A stretch of DNA of 64,000 nt, taken from assembly GCF_023698535.1 (NCBI RefSeq), contig NZ_JALJCL010000008.1, positions 160,356 to 224,355 of the forward strand, read 5' to 3'. The notes below the pieces were generated by a model. The model ran no database searches and was not told where the DNA came from. It saw only the letters and a list, made by a program, of their open reading frames with translations. The position numbers were made by a program, and so were the translations under genes. The DNA is from Halorientalis regularis (GTDB lineage: Archaea; Halobacteriota; Halobacteria; Halobacteriales; Haloarculaceae). Shown here one piece after another: positions 17,703-25,501 of this stretch (position 1 is the stretch's first letter; every line of letters begins with the position of its first letter).

Positions 17703-18400
17703 TCAGATTAGCTGATTCCATGCGAAGGCGAACGATTGGAGCCAGTCGTCAGCTGTGTCTCGCTCGGCGTTGCTGAAATAGTTTGAGAACGAAGAGGTGC
17801 GGCGTTTCACCTCACGAAAGACACGTTCGACACTGTTCCGATTTCCGTGGCGTTCGTATCTGAAATCGAGGCCGTGTCGCTGGCAAGCGTCTTTCAGTGG
17901 TGCTGCACCATCGACGAGAAACACGGCGTTCACGAGAACCGGGTTCTCGTGCAGCCCATCAGAACGCGAAGCGTTCTGAGGACGTCGTCCACGTCGTGTT
18001 TCTCGCGAAGTTCGGCAAAGAATGCGTGAGCGAGAGCGTTCGTTCTCACCGGTTCAAGCTTTGCATGGAGTAATCCGTTCGTGTCGGGATCGACCGCAGC
18101 GTACAGCCAGTATTGCTCGTCGTTGAGTCGGATCACGGTCTCGTCGACCGTAACGTGATCCGGACTGCATCCAGTTTTGGGCTGTAGATCCGCCTTGTGA
18201 ACCCAATTATGCACGGTGGATCGCGCTCGCTCGACACCGAATATATCAAGAACCGAAACGGTATGCGAAAGCGAGAGTCCAGCGAGATGCAACTGAATAC
18301 CGAGCTTCATCAGCAGTCGCGGTGTCGCTTCGCGTTCAACAAACTCTAAGTCGATCTGGTCGATACTCCCGCCGAGGCGTGTGTTTTCGGGCATGGACAC
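17703..18400 (-). pseudogene. IS6-family DDE transposase, frameshifted by a 56-bp insert
   Basis: The first part (18400 to 17930) carries the DNA-binding N-terminus, SRSTVHNW-like RARSTVHNWVHKADL, and the first catalytic Asp in VDETVIRLNDEQYWLYAAVD. The second part (17933 to 17703) has the second Asp (VFLVDGAAPLKDAC) and the catalytic Glu (NSVERVFREVKRRTSSF). Between them the frame is broken by 56 extra bases at about 17929-17984 that consist mainly of two perfect hairpins. Removing them would restore a continuous DVDDAVFLVDGA reading typical of the family. Both halves are otherwise well preserved, so the insert is probably recent. Confidence 0.8.
17931..17979. repeat. two three-base-loop hairpins inside the transposase gene
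   Basis: Hairpin one has the stem CACGAGAAC (17931-17939), loop CGG, and the complementary arm 17943-17951. Hairpin two has the stem TCAGAACGC (17959-17967), loop GAA, and the arm 17971-17979. Both are perfect 9-bp stems with three-base loops. They make up most of the 56-bp insert that breaks the IS6 transposase and do not form part of the coding pattern on either side. Confidence 0.85.
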
Positions 18401-18455
18401 TCAGAAAGCACATCGCCTCACTTTTCATCCTTATTTGAACACCGCCGCTAGAGCC

Positions 18456-18751
18456 GGTTCTTTTTACCGTCAGCCGGAATCGAACGGTCGGCAACTGCTC
18501 GGCTGTCGGGTCTAGTTCGAGAGTGGAGTTTGCGAGGGAAGATCGCTCCTGCTCACGGGACACGCGGTGTCCCGTTCGCTTCGAGGCCGCCCCGGTGGCG
18601 GCCTCGCCGAGTGGATCTTCCTGCACTGTTTGCGAGGGGCCGTAGTGGCCAACAGTGCGAGGGAAGGGATTTGAACTTCAGTCGGGCACGGCCCGACAGC
18701 GTTCAAACCCTTCTTCGCAGGCCGAGCGCGCCGTCGTGGCACGTTCAGGCA
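18456..18751 (-). repeat. tRNA-Leu trailer: hairpin chain with repeated tRNA 3' ends
   Basis: No gene lies here. The plus strand holds three partial copies of the tRNA-Leu 3' end: 18531-18541 (11 bp), 18631-18638 (8 bp) and 18656-18676 (21 bp, identical to 18752-18772 of the tRNA), plus a diverged inverted copy at 18701-18719. Between them are perfect hairpins: stem ACGGGACAC/loop GCG (18555-18575), a 10-bp stem with a 5-base loop (18582-18606), an enclosing 8-bp stem GGAAGATC (18537-18544 with 18614-18621), GCACTGTT (18623-18630 with 18651-18658), and GTCGGGC/loop ACG (18681-18697). On the minus strand this directly follows the tRNA. Confidence 0.8.
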
Positions 18752-18835
18752 TGCGAGGGAAGGGATTTGAACCCTTGGACCCCTACGGGAGCGGATCTTG
18801 AGTCCGCCGCCGTTTCCAGGCTTGGCTACCCTCGC
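18752..18835 (-). tRNA. tRNA-Leu(CAA)
   Basis: An 84-nt tRNA without encoded CCA. The acceptor pairs are GCGAGGG with CCCTCGC, discriminator A at 18752. The D-arm region GTAGCCAAGCCTGG is that of a type II tRNA; the anticodon stem GCGGA/TCCGC closes the loop CTCAAGA, giving anticodon CAA (reads UUG). The variable arm TCCCGTAGGG is long, as expected for Leu, and the T-loop is TTCAAAT. No intron is visible. Confidence 0.93.
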
Positions 18836-19048
18836 ACGCGTCCTGTACTCGGCCCTCGCCGGTATAAAGATTCCACGAAACCGGGCAGTCACGTCGAAAG
18901 TTCCAGATCTAAGGCTACACCGATGTATCCCCACCTTAGATCCAGTTCTGATCCGTATTATCGACTTATCGGACTCAATTAGGGACAAAAAGTGACTGTA
19001 CAGGCAAGTTTTATGATGGTGTATGCACAAACGACGAGTGTCGAAGCG

Positions 19049-19201
19049 ATGGACCGATCACCTCAGCTCCTCGAATCGATCCGCGAACGGTTTCGTCCGG
19101 ACCCGAGCTACCGCTGTGGCAGTTGCTCGCTGTCGTTCGACCGCGAGCGCCTCAACTGTCCGGCCTGTGGCTATTCGGAGATCACAGAAGCACGCAGCTG
19201 A
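19049..19201 (+). CDS. small zinc-ribbon protein
   Basis: A 50-residue protein (MDRSPQLLESIRERFRPDPS at the start) with two CxxC knuckles, CGSC and CPAC, separated by 13 residues, a compact zinc ribbon. An upstream in-frame ATG at 18992 would add 19 residues that look unconserved, so the internal ATG is preferred. Small proteins of this type are frequent in haloarchaea and usually uncharacterised. No operon partner: the next gene is 137 bases downstream. Confidence 0.55.
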   Translation: MDRSPQLLESIRERFRPDPSYRCGSCSLSFDRERLNCPACGYSEITEARS

Positions 19202-19338
19202 CGGTCGACAGTGAGGTCCGCGAACAGCGATCTGTCCATCCGTCGGTCCACTTACCTTGCCGACACGTCCGAATAAAACTCATGACGAGCGCGGTCGATC
19301 CGACGGATTGACAGCGGCGTCGGTGCAAGACAGTCCCG

Positions 19339-19581
19339 ATGGACGAGCACACGCGCGACGACTCGGTGGGGCCGCCGATCCGTGGATCACCGACGGGATG
19401 GCGACCCACGGAGGACCGGTGGGAACACGGGACCCTCCGGCGTGCGACGGTCCACGGCGTTCGCCTGTACAACGTCGGCGAGTACCACGAGTCACACGAC
19501 TGCTTCGAGAATGTTTGGCCGAGTGTAAACAAATCGTACCGTCAGGGAACCGGGTTCGAGCGGCCAGCAACTAGCCTATGA
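19339..19581 (+). pseudogene. truncated DUF309 paralogue
   Basis: An 80-residue product that matches the first about 60 residues of the next gene: [13 protein letters not shown] against [13 protein letters not shown], then [13 protein letters not shown] and the DUF309 signature [12 protein letters not shown]. After that the similarity stops and the frame continues for about 20 unrelated residues before ending in an ATGA overlap with the intact copy. It lacks the second half of the helical domain, so it is probably a remnant of a tandem duplication rather than a working protein. Confidence 0.65.
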
Positions 19582-20066
19582 ACGACCATACACGGGACCC
19601 CACCGTAGGCCCACCGATTTCAGGGAACCCGACCGGGTGGAACCCGGAAACCGGGGATTGGGAACACGCTACCCTTCGGCGGGCGGTGATTCACGGCGTC
19701 CGGCTATACAATTCCGGCGCGTTCCATGAATCGCATGACTGTTTTGAATCAGAGTGGTACAACTACGGGAGCGGGTCGACCGAGAGCAAGTTCCTGCACG
19801 GGATGGTCCAGGTCGCCGCCGGTGCGTACAAGCACGAGGATTTCGAGGACGATGGGGGAATGCGCTCGCTCTTTCGCACTGCGCTCCAGTATTTCCAGAA
19901 CGTCCCCAACGACTACTACGGCGTCGACCTGCTCGACGTTCGAACCGTTCTGACCAACGCGCTCACCGATCCCACGGCTATCGAGGGGTGGCAAGTGCGA
20001 CTGGACGAGCGTCGGCCCGAGGCGACCGACGCCGACTTCGCGTACGCCGAGTCACTGGAGCACTGA
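19578..20066 (+). CDS. DUF309 family protein
   Basis: A 162-residue all-helical protein. The family signature [15 protein letters not shown] (residues about 49-63) and the downstream [22 protein letters not shown] pattern with a conserved Gln and His are visible. DUF309 proteins are small, widely distributed and of unknown function; the conserved His/Glu residues could bind a metal. It is translationally linked to the truncated copy upstream through a four-base overlap. Confidence 0.8.
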   Translation: MNDHTRDPTVGPPISGNPTGWNPETGDWEHATLRRAVIHGVRLYNSGAFHESHDCFESEWYNYGSGSTESKFLHGMVQVAAGAYKHEDFEDDGGMRSLFRTALQYFQNVPNDYYGVDLLDVRTVLTNALTDPTAIEGWQVRLDERRPEATDADFAYAESLEH

Positions 20067-20133
20067 CCTGTCCGGATCGTGATCCGTCACGGTTTCGTGG
20101 GTACTAAGACCGGTCGACCGTTGCTGTGAACCG

Positions 20134-20925
20134 ATGCGAGTCGAGACCGTCGGCGATGGCCCCGCGGAGATCGCCGTTATCGGGGGCATCCACGGCGACG
20201 AGCCCTGTGGCGTCCACGCCGTCGAGACGTTGCTGTCCGCCGACGTCGAGTTCCAGCGCCCCGTCAAGTTCGTTATCGCCAACGAAAAGGCCCAGCAGCG
20301 TGGCGTGCGCTACGTCGACGAGGATCTCAACCGAGCGTTCCCGGGCGATCCCGACGGTGATACCCACGAATCCCGTCTCGCCCACGAACTCTCGATGGAA
20401 GTGGCGGACTGTCAGATCCTCGCGCTGCACTCCACTCAGTCCTACGAGGGGCTGTTCGCGCTGGTCGACGAGGTCGGCGAGTACGAACGGCGGATCTGCC
20501 CTCGCCTGTCGGTCGACGCCGTCGTCGAAACCTGTGAGTTCACCGAAGGTCGGCTGTTCGAGGTGACACGGCGGCTGATCGAAGTCGAGTGTGGGTTTCA
20601 GGGCTCGGATACCGCAGCCGAGAACGCCGTGCAGGTGACCCGCGAGTTCCTGGCCGCCGTGGGTGTGCTCCCCGACGACGAGGCCCCGCGTCGCGACGAG
20701 TTGCCGGTCTACCGGCTCACCCATTCGGTCCCCAAAGACTCGGCGGAGGCCTACGACGTGTTCGCGACGAACTTCCGGCAGGTCCAGGCTGGCCAGCCCT
20801 ACGCTACGGCCGACGGCCAGGAGTACATCGCAGAGAGCGACTTCTACCCCGTGCTGATGTCACCCTACGGCTACGAAGACGTGTTCGGCTACGCCGCCGA
20901 CCACGTGGGCACGCTCGAATCCTAG
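20134..20925 (+). CDS. succinylglutamate desuccinylase / aspartoacylase family deacylase
   Basis: A 263-residue M14-type zinc hydrolase. It opens VIGGIHGDEPCGVHAVETLL, where HGDE supplies the first Zn ligands (His, Glu), continues with YVDEDLNRAFPGDP (the conserved N-R pair) and ILALHSTQSYEGLFALV (the third ligand His). The C-terminal part PVYRLTHSVPKDSAEAYDVF resembles the family's second domain. The substrate, an N-acyl amino acid or similar amide, is unknown. A second, longer member of the family lies at 44599. Confidence 0.85.
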   Translation: MRVETVGDGPAEIAVIGGIHGDEPCGVHAVETLLSADVEFQRPVKFVIANEKAQQRGVRYVDEDLNRAFPGDPDGDTHESRLAHELSMEVADCQILALHSTQSYEGLFALVDEVGEYERRICPRLSVDAVVETCEFTEGRLFEVTRRLIEVECGFQGSDTAAENAVQVTREFLAAVGVLPDDEAPRRDELPVYRLTHSVPKDSAEAYDVFATNFRQVQAGQPYATADGQEYIAESDFYPVLMSPYGYEDVFGYAADHVGTLES

Positions 20926-21494
20926 CGATACTCGGGATAGCCGTTGTCGTATCCGACGAGCCGACCGACCGGAGCCACCGCTCTGATCCCGGCGAGCTGG
21001 AGCCACTGCGGGAGCGCGGCCAGAAACAGCATGTCGTCGAACTCGTCCAGCAACACGGCAAGGCGGAGAGCGTTCAGCGGCATGCCCGAACCGGTGACGG
21101 GTGCGCCGTCGCGGGCCAGTCCGTAGGTCACCCGCATGAACGTCTCCGTCCGGAGCCCCGGGTCGACGCCGCCCCGGAGGTGGAGCCGCTCGTCGCCCGC
21201 GTTCCAGAAGTGATGCACGTCACCCGCCGAGACGACGACACGTTCACCGGGGGAAAGCGTCTCCGTCACCCCCTCGTGGGAGATCCCCAGCCGACCGTCG
21301 ATCACCTGCAGGAACTCGTCTTGCTCGGGGTGAACGTGGGGCATCGGCCCGTGTGACCCGTCGGCGTCGAGCCACATCTCGAACCGGAGCGGGTCCACCT
21401 CGCGGTCGTCGGGCCGCTCCAGAAAGCGGACGTACTTCCCGGCGGGCGGGCTCCTGAGCACGTCGTCGTCGGTCAGTACGTCGAGCGGGTCCAT
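20922..21494 (-). CDS. cupin-domain protein
   Basis: A 190-residue protein starting at ATG 21494 (MDPLDVLTDDDVL). The cupin motif 1 reads HGPMPHVHPEQDEFLQVIDG, providing two His and a Glu for a metal; motif 2 is VVVSAGDVHHFWNAGDE. The C-terminal part is partly hydrophobic (LRLAVLLDEFDDMLFLAALP). An alternative GTG start at 21527 would overlap the UPF0179 stop codon (GTGA) and add 11 residues, and would imply translational coupling; I cannot decide between them. Binding of a small ligand or an isomerase/dioxygenase role is possible. Confidence 0.75.
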   Translation of the reverse strand: MDPLDVLTDDDVLRSPPAGKYVRFLERPDDREVDPLRFEMWLDADGSHGPMPHVHPEQDEFLQVIDGRLGISHEGVTETLSPGERVVVSAGDVHHFWNAGDERLHLRGGVDPGLRTETFMRVTYGLARDGAPVTGSGMPLNALRLAVLLDEFDDMLFLAALPQWLQLAGIRAVAPVGRLVGYDNGYPEYR

Positions 21495-21523
21495 CCCTGC
21501 CGTCTCCTCCAACCGGTGACACT

Positions 21524-21979
21524 TCACTCTTCCTCGGCCGACGGCGCGAACTCCACCAGCGTCAGATCCCGATCGAGCATACAGTAGTCGTGTGGTGGCT
21601 CGCCCACGACCTCGTCGATCTGGTACTCGACGTCGAACGCCGCGCCGGCCGGTTCACAGTACTCGTGTGAGGGACAGCCCGTGTGCGGACAGGGGCCTTC
21701 GAGCGCAGCCTTGCTCCCGGCGTAGGCCCCCTGCGCGTCGACGTTCGCGAGGACCGGCGCGGGTTCGACTTCGACGGCCGTCACCCCGGAATCGTGAACC
21801 GCACAGTCCAGCGTCGAGGCGTTCTCCCGGACGGCGGTCACGCGGTACTTCTGGCCGGACGCGAGGTTGAGACACTGGTCCCGGTAGGGACAGCCCTCGC
21901 AGGCGTCGGCCGCTCCGTGATAGACGAACTCGGTCCCGACTTCGGCGAGCCGGGTCCCGACGAGCGTGACCGTGGTCAT
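21524..21979 (-). CDS. UPF0179 family Cys-rich protein
   Basis: A 151-residue archaeal protein with a conserved Cys pattern: CEGCPYRDQC near residues 28-37, a Cys in LDCAVHD, then CPHTGCPSHEYC near 97-108. That many paired Cys residues suggest Zn or Fe-S binding. The family is conserved in Euryarchaeota and of unknown function. The cupin gene follows directly, with only a few bases or an overlap, so they probably form an operon. Confidence 0.85.
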   Translation of the reverse strand: MTTVTLVGTRLAEVGTEFVYHGAADACEGCPYRDQCLNLASGQKYRVTAVRENASTLDCAVHDSGVTAVEVEPAPVLANVDAQGAYAGSKAALEGPCPHTGCPSHEYCEPAGAAFDVEYQIDEVVGEPPHDYCMLDRDLTLVEFAPSAEEE

Positions 21980-22077
21980 ACGACCCCGTACTCACGGCCG
22001 TCGGTTAAAACCAGTCTTCGCCCGTCCGGGCCGGGCGACCCGGGCCTTGATAACGATCGACTCCGTTCGCCAGCCGG

Positions 22078-22512
22078 ATGCGACGAACCGTCCTGCTCAC
22101 CTGTCTCCTCTGTGTCCTCACCGCGGGGTGTGTCGAGCGGACCGGCGACCCGCCGCCGTATCCACAACCCACCTTCGAATTCGAGACCGTCACGGACGAC
22201 GGCACGACCACACTCCGGATCACGGTTACCCACCCGAACGGGCCGGACATCGAACCGGTCCGGATTCTGGTGGGCGACCGAATCGCGTACGTCAATGAGT
22301 CGTACCGCTCGCCCTTCACCGAGAGCGGAGCCTACGAGAACGAGTGGACCGACGGCATCGAATCCGGCGACTCGATCACAGTTTCGAAGGGCAGTTCGCT
22401 CGGAGACGACGTGCTGATCCAGCTGCGTCGCGCCGACACGGGCGAGTTCGTCACTGTCGGAAGCCACGAGCCGCCCTACGGCCCGACCAGCGATTCCAGT
22501 TCGTCGAGGTAG
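22078..22512 (+). CDS. small secreted lipoprotein
   Basis: A 144-residue protein with a short lipoprotein signal, MRRTVLLTCLLCVLTAGCVE, whose lipobox is TAGC. The mature part resembles a small beta-sandwich (FEFETVTDDGTTTLRITVTH) typical of haloarchaeal surface proteins; no enzymatic motif is visible. It overlaps the 3' end of the convergent DUF5820-like gene by 37 bases, so one of the two ends may be slightly longer than needed. Confidence 0.65.
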   Translation: MRRTVLLTCLLCVLTAGCVERTGDPPPYPQPTFEFETVTDDGTTTLRITVTHPNGPDIEPVRILVGDRIAYVNESYRSPFTESGAYENEWTDGIESGDSITVSKGSSLGDDVLIQLRRADTGEFVTVGSHEPPYGPTSDSSSSR

Positions 22513-22856
22513 TCCTCGCGGGGGACCTGATAGTATTCGTGCGGGTCGAACTCTCCCTCGGCGAATCGGGCGGCGAGGTCGTGGACGCCGGCGATGGCCT
22601 CGTCGCGGTCGTCGTAGCGCGCCGACGTGACCTCGATCTCGGGTTCCAGGGACAGCGTCACGTGCCAGGGGTCGTCGGGTGCTGGCTGGTGGTGACCGGG
22701 ACGGCGGCCCCGCTGACCCTTCGTCAGGTAGATGGTCGGCAGACAGGGCGCAGGAAACTCACTGCTGTCGAAGATGTCCGGGCGGTAGGCCAGCACGTAC
22801 CGGGTCTCACCCGCCGACCAGACTTCCCATCCGGCCGGTAGCTCCGCGGAGTCCAT
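22476..22856 (-). CDS. DUF5820-like haloarchaeal protein
   Basis: A 126-residue protein (MDSAELPAGWEVWSAGETRY at the start). It is acidic with a central WHVTLSLEPEIEVTSARYDD segment and a C-terminal YYQVPREDYLDEL; the length and N-terminal PxGWxVW pattern fit the haloarchaeal DUF5820 group. Function unknown. A TATA-like box lies about 75 bases upstream, inside an inverted repeat at 22921-22962, and may be its promoter. Confidence 0.6.
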   Translation of the reverse strand: MDSAELPAGWEVWSAGETRYVLAYRPDIFDSSEFPAPCLPTIYLTKGQRGRRPGHHQPAPDDPWHVTLSLEPEIEVTSARYDDRDEAIAGVHDLAARFAEGEFDPHEYYQVPREDYLDELESLVGP

Positions 22857-22920
22857 ACGTCCCGTTCCGGCCGACCGGTCTTGAGTGACGCGGTCTCGGC
22901 GGCCACGGTCGTGCCCATCT

Positions 22921-22962
22921 GTTCACCCAGTATATAAATGCAAGTTTGCAGGTACGGTGAAC
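22921..22962 (-). promoter_or_regulatory. TATA box enclosed by an inverted repeat
   Basis: GTTCACC at 22921-22927 is perfectly complementary to GGTGAAC at 22956-22962, and between them lies a strong TATA-like run, TATATAAATG (22930-22939). Read on the minus strand the box is correctly placed for transcription towards the gene that starts at 22856. The surrounding inverted repeat looks like an operator for a dimeric regulator. Confidence 0.4.
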
Positions 22963-23428
22963 TGAACGGGCATCCCGGTTCCCGTGCCCGACTTTCGCCC
23001 ACTGAGACGGCCGGAACAAACGGGCCGAAAAACCGCTGTGGGGACAATGCTTATCCCTCCGGGATTCTCATTAAATAAATAGTATCGGTGGTAAGCCCAC
23101 CCATACACGACCCCCACCACTGCCCCTGCTCTCGCCGCCCAGGCACCCCGGTATTTTTTCGGGACTCTCCGATCTCGGGCGTTCTGGGCCGTGGGAGTGG
23201 TATGAATATACATGGCGTGCAAACAGATCGGACCCGCAACCAAGCGGGCGCGCGGTTGCTCGCGTCGCGCGAGCGCGCGCTGTAGTTCGGGACGGGGCCG
23301 GCCTGCCAGTCGCCGGCGGAGTGTGGGCTGGTGTGGTGGACGCCACCGAGACCTGCGGGCTCGCGCCCGTGGCAGCAGGGGAACCGCGACCGCCGCGGCG
23401 ACCCCGCGTACAATCTGTCCGTGATAGC
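22963..23428 (+). promoter_or_regulatory. promoter and long structured leader of the prkA operon
   Basis: No convincing gene lies here; the long minus-strand frame is a shadow. A TATA-like GAATATAC at about 23200 would start a transcript near 23225, leaving about 200 bases of leader. It is very GC-rich and folds strongly: stem GCTCGCG (23258-23264) with loop TCG and arm 23268-23274, plus a competing pair GCAACC (23236-23241) with GGTTGC (23254-23259). An AT-rich TTAAATAAAT at about 23070 could be a second promoter. Confidence 0.45.
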
Positions 23429-25501
23429 ATGACCGATACAAAAGAAACCCTCGCAGAGCTGAGTCGGGAGTACCAGGATTCGATTCCAGCGGACCTCAGA
23501 GAGACCCAGACGTTCGACTGGTACCTGGACCAGCTGTACGACCATCCGCGGATCGCCCGCAACGCCCACCAGCGCGTTGCCGACATGTTCGACTACTACG
23601 GGACCGACTACGACGAAGACGCCGGCGTCGTTGAGTACGACCTCGCGGCCGAGGACCCGCTGAACGACGGCGAGAACACGTTCTACGGCCGGGTCATCCA
23701 CGAGGCCATCCACGAGTTCGTGAACAAGGTCAAATCCGGCGCTCGCGGCCTGGGTCCGGAAAAGCGGATCAAACTCCTGCTGGGCCCGGTCGGCTCCGGG
23801 AAGTCCGACTTCGACCGCCAGGTCCGCCGCTACTACGAACACTACACCCGCACCGACGAGGGGCGGATGTACACCTTCCGGTGGAGTAACCTCTGTGACA
23901 TCATCGACGACCAGGATCCCGCCGACGATACCGTGCGGTCCCCGATGAATCAGGACCCCATCGTCTTGCTCCCACAGGAACAGCGCGAGCAGGTGATCGA
24001 GGACCTCAACGAGGAACTGGACGCCCCCTACACCATCCGCAACGAACAGGCACTCGATCCGGCCAGCGAATTCTACATGGACCGCCTGCTGGCCTACTAC
24101 GACGACGACCTCGAATCGGTGCTGGACAACCACATCGAGATCGTCCGGATCGTCGCCGACGAGAACCAGCGCCGCGCGATCGAGACCTTCGAGCCCAAAG
24201 ACAAGAAGAATCAGGACGAGACCGAACTCACCGGCGACGTCAACTACTCGAAAATCGCCATCTACGGGGAGTCCGATCCCCGGGCGTTCGACTACTCCGG
24301 CGCGTTCTGTAACGCCAACCGGGGTATCTTCTCCGGCGAGGAACTGCTGAAACTCCAGCGGGAGTTCCTCTACGACTTCCTGCACGCCACGCAGGAACAG
24401 ACGATCAAGCCCAAGAACAATCCGCGGATCGACATCGACCAGGTGATCGTCGGCCGGACGAACATGCCCGAGTACAAGGACAAGAAGGGCGACGAGAAGA
24501 TGGAGGCGTTCAACGACCGCACCAAGCGGATCGACTTCCCCTACGTCCTTCAGTACGAGGAGGAGGCCCGCATCTACGAGAAGATGCTCCGCAACGCCGA
24601 CCTCCCGGACATCCAGGTCGAGCCACACACCCTGGAGATGGCGGGCCTGTTCGGCGTCCTCACCCGGATCGAGGAACCGGACTCCGGCACCGTGGACATC
24701 GTCCAGAAGGCCAAAGCCTACAACGGCGAGGTCGACGAGGCCGAGGACGTGGACGTGAAGAAACTCCGCGAGGAGGCCGAAGAGATGGCCGATATCGGCG
24801 AAGGCATGGAGGGCGTCTCGCCACGGTTCATCGGCGACGAGATCGCCGAGGCCATCATGGACTCGATGCACCGGAGCCGGGACTTCCTCTCACCGCTGAC
24901 CACCTTCAACCACTTCGAGGAGAACCTGGAGAATCACGGCTCGATCCCGGAAGACCGGTTCGACACCTACTATCGCTACCTCGAACTCGTCCGCGAGGAG
25001 TACAAGGACCGGGCCATCGAGGACGTGCGCCACGCGCTGGCCTACGACATCGACGAGATCCAGCGCCAGGGCGAGAAGTACATGGACCACGTCATGGCCT
25101 ACATCGACGACGACACCGTCGAGGACGAGATCACCGGCCGCGAGCAGGAACCCGACGAGACGTTCCTGCGCAGCGTCGAGGAGAAACTGAACGTCCCCGA
25201 GGACCGCAAGGACGACTTCCGCCAGGAAGTGTCGAACTGGGTGTCACGCCGGGCCCGCGAGGGAGACACGTTCAACCCACAGGACAACGACCGCCTGCGC
25301 CGGGCGCTGGAGCGCAAGCTCTGGGAGGACAAGAAACACAACATCAACTTCTCGGCGCTGGTCTCCTCCGGCGAGATGGACGACGACGAGCGCAACCAGT
25401 GGATCGACGCGCTGATCGAACAGGGCTACACCCGGGAAGGAGCCAAGGAAGTACTGGAGTTCGCCGGCGCCGAGGTCGCCAAAGCAGAGATGGAAGAGTA
25501 A
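23429..25501 (+). CDS. prkA: PrkA-family AAA+ serine protein kinase, first copy
   Basis: A 690-residue protein starting at ATG 23429 (MTDTKETLAELSREYQDS). The PrkA AAA domain has a Walker A loop LLLGPVGSGKSDF near residues 118-129; the hallmark middle region IDQVIVGRTNMPEYKDKKGD followed by AFNDRTKRIDFPYVLQYEEE also fits. The C-terminal kinase-like part follows. PrkA proteins phosphorylate protein targets in stress and starvation responses in bacteria; archaeal targets are unknown. It is the first gene of a four-gene operon and its stop overlaps the next start (TAATG). Confidence 0.9.
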   Translation: MTDTKETLAELSREYQDSIPADLRETQTFDWYLDQLYDHPRIARNAHQRVADMFDYYGTDYDEDAGVVEYDLAAEDPLNDGENTFYGRVIHEAIHEFVNKVKSGARGLGPEKRIKLLLGPVGSGKSDFDRQVRRYYEHYTRTDEGRMYTFRWSNLCDIIDDQDPADDTVRSPMNQDPIVLLPQEQREQVIEDLNEELDAPYTIRNEQALDPASEFYMDRLLAYYDDDLESVLDNHIEIVRIVADENQRRAIETFEPKDKKNQDETELTGDVNYSKIAIYGESDPRAFDYSGAFCNANRGIFSGEELLKLQREFLYDFLHATQEQTIKPKNNPRIDIDQVIVGRTNMPEYKDKKGDEKMEAFNDRTKRIDFPYVLQYEEEARIYEKMLRNADLPDIQVEPHTLEMAGLFGVLTRIEEPDSGTVDIVQKAKAYNGEVDEAEDVDVKKLREEAEEMADIGEGMEGVSPRFIGDEIAEAIMDSMHRSRDFLSPLTTFNHFEENLENHGSIPEDRFDTYYRYLELVREEYKDRAIEDVRHALAYDIDEIQRQGEKYMDHVMAYIDDDTVEDEITGREQEPDETFLRSVEEKLNVPEDRKDDFRQEVSNWVSRRAREGDTFNPQDNDRLRRALERKLWEDKKHNINFSALVSSGEMDDDERNQWIDALIEQGYTREGAKEVLEFAGAEVAKAEMEE

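Larger units (their letters stand above)
17686..18455 (-). mobile_element. IS6-family insertion sequence, about 770 bp, inactivated
   Basis: Imperfect terminal inverted repeats of about 20 bp bound the element: GGTTAGAGCGGTAGTGTTCA at 17686-17705 and its counterpart ending at 18455 (read inward: GGCTCTAGCGGCGGTGTTCA). I see no matching 8-bp target duplication, which suggests an old insertion or later rearrangement. The interior codes for an IS6-type DDE transposase on the minus strand, broken by a 56-bp hairpin insert. The right end lies about 75 bp from the repeats that trail tRNA-Leu. Confidence 0.75.

Noticed and set aside
18531..18772. Possible CRISPR array, because short direct repeats recur about every 100 bases.
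   Set aside because: The repeats are of unequal length (8-21 bp), are copies of the tRNA-Leu 3' end, and the spacers are hairpins rather than unique spacers; no cas genes are present.
23051..24871. A 606-codon minus-strand frame opposite prkA.
   Set aside because: It mirrors the PrkA codons, is rich in Val/Leu/Gly/Asp from antisense of GAC/CTC codons, and spans the prkA promoter.
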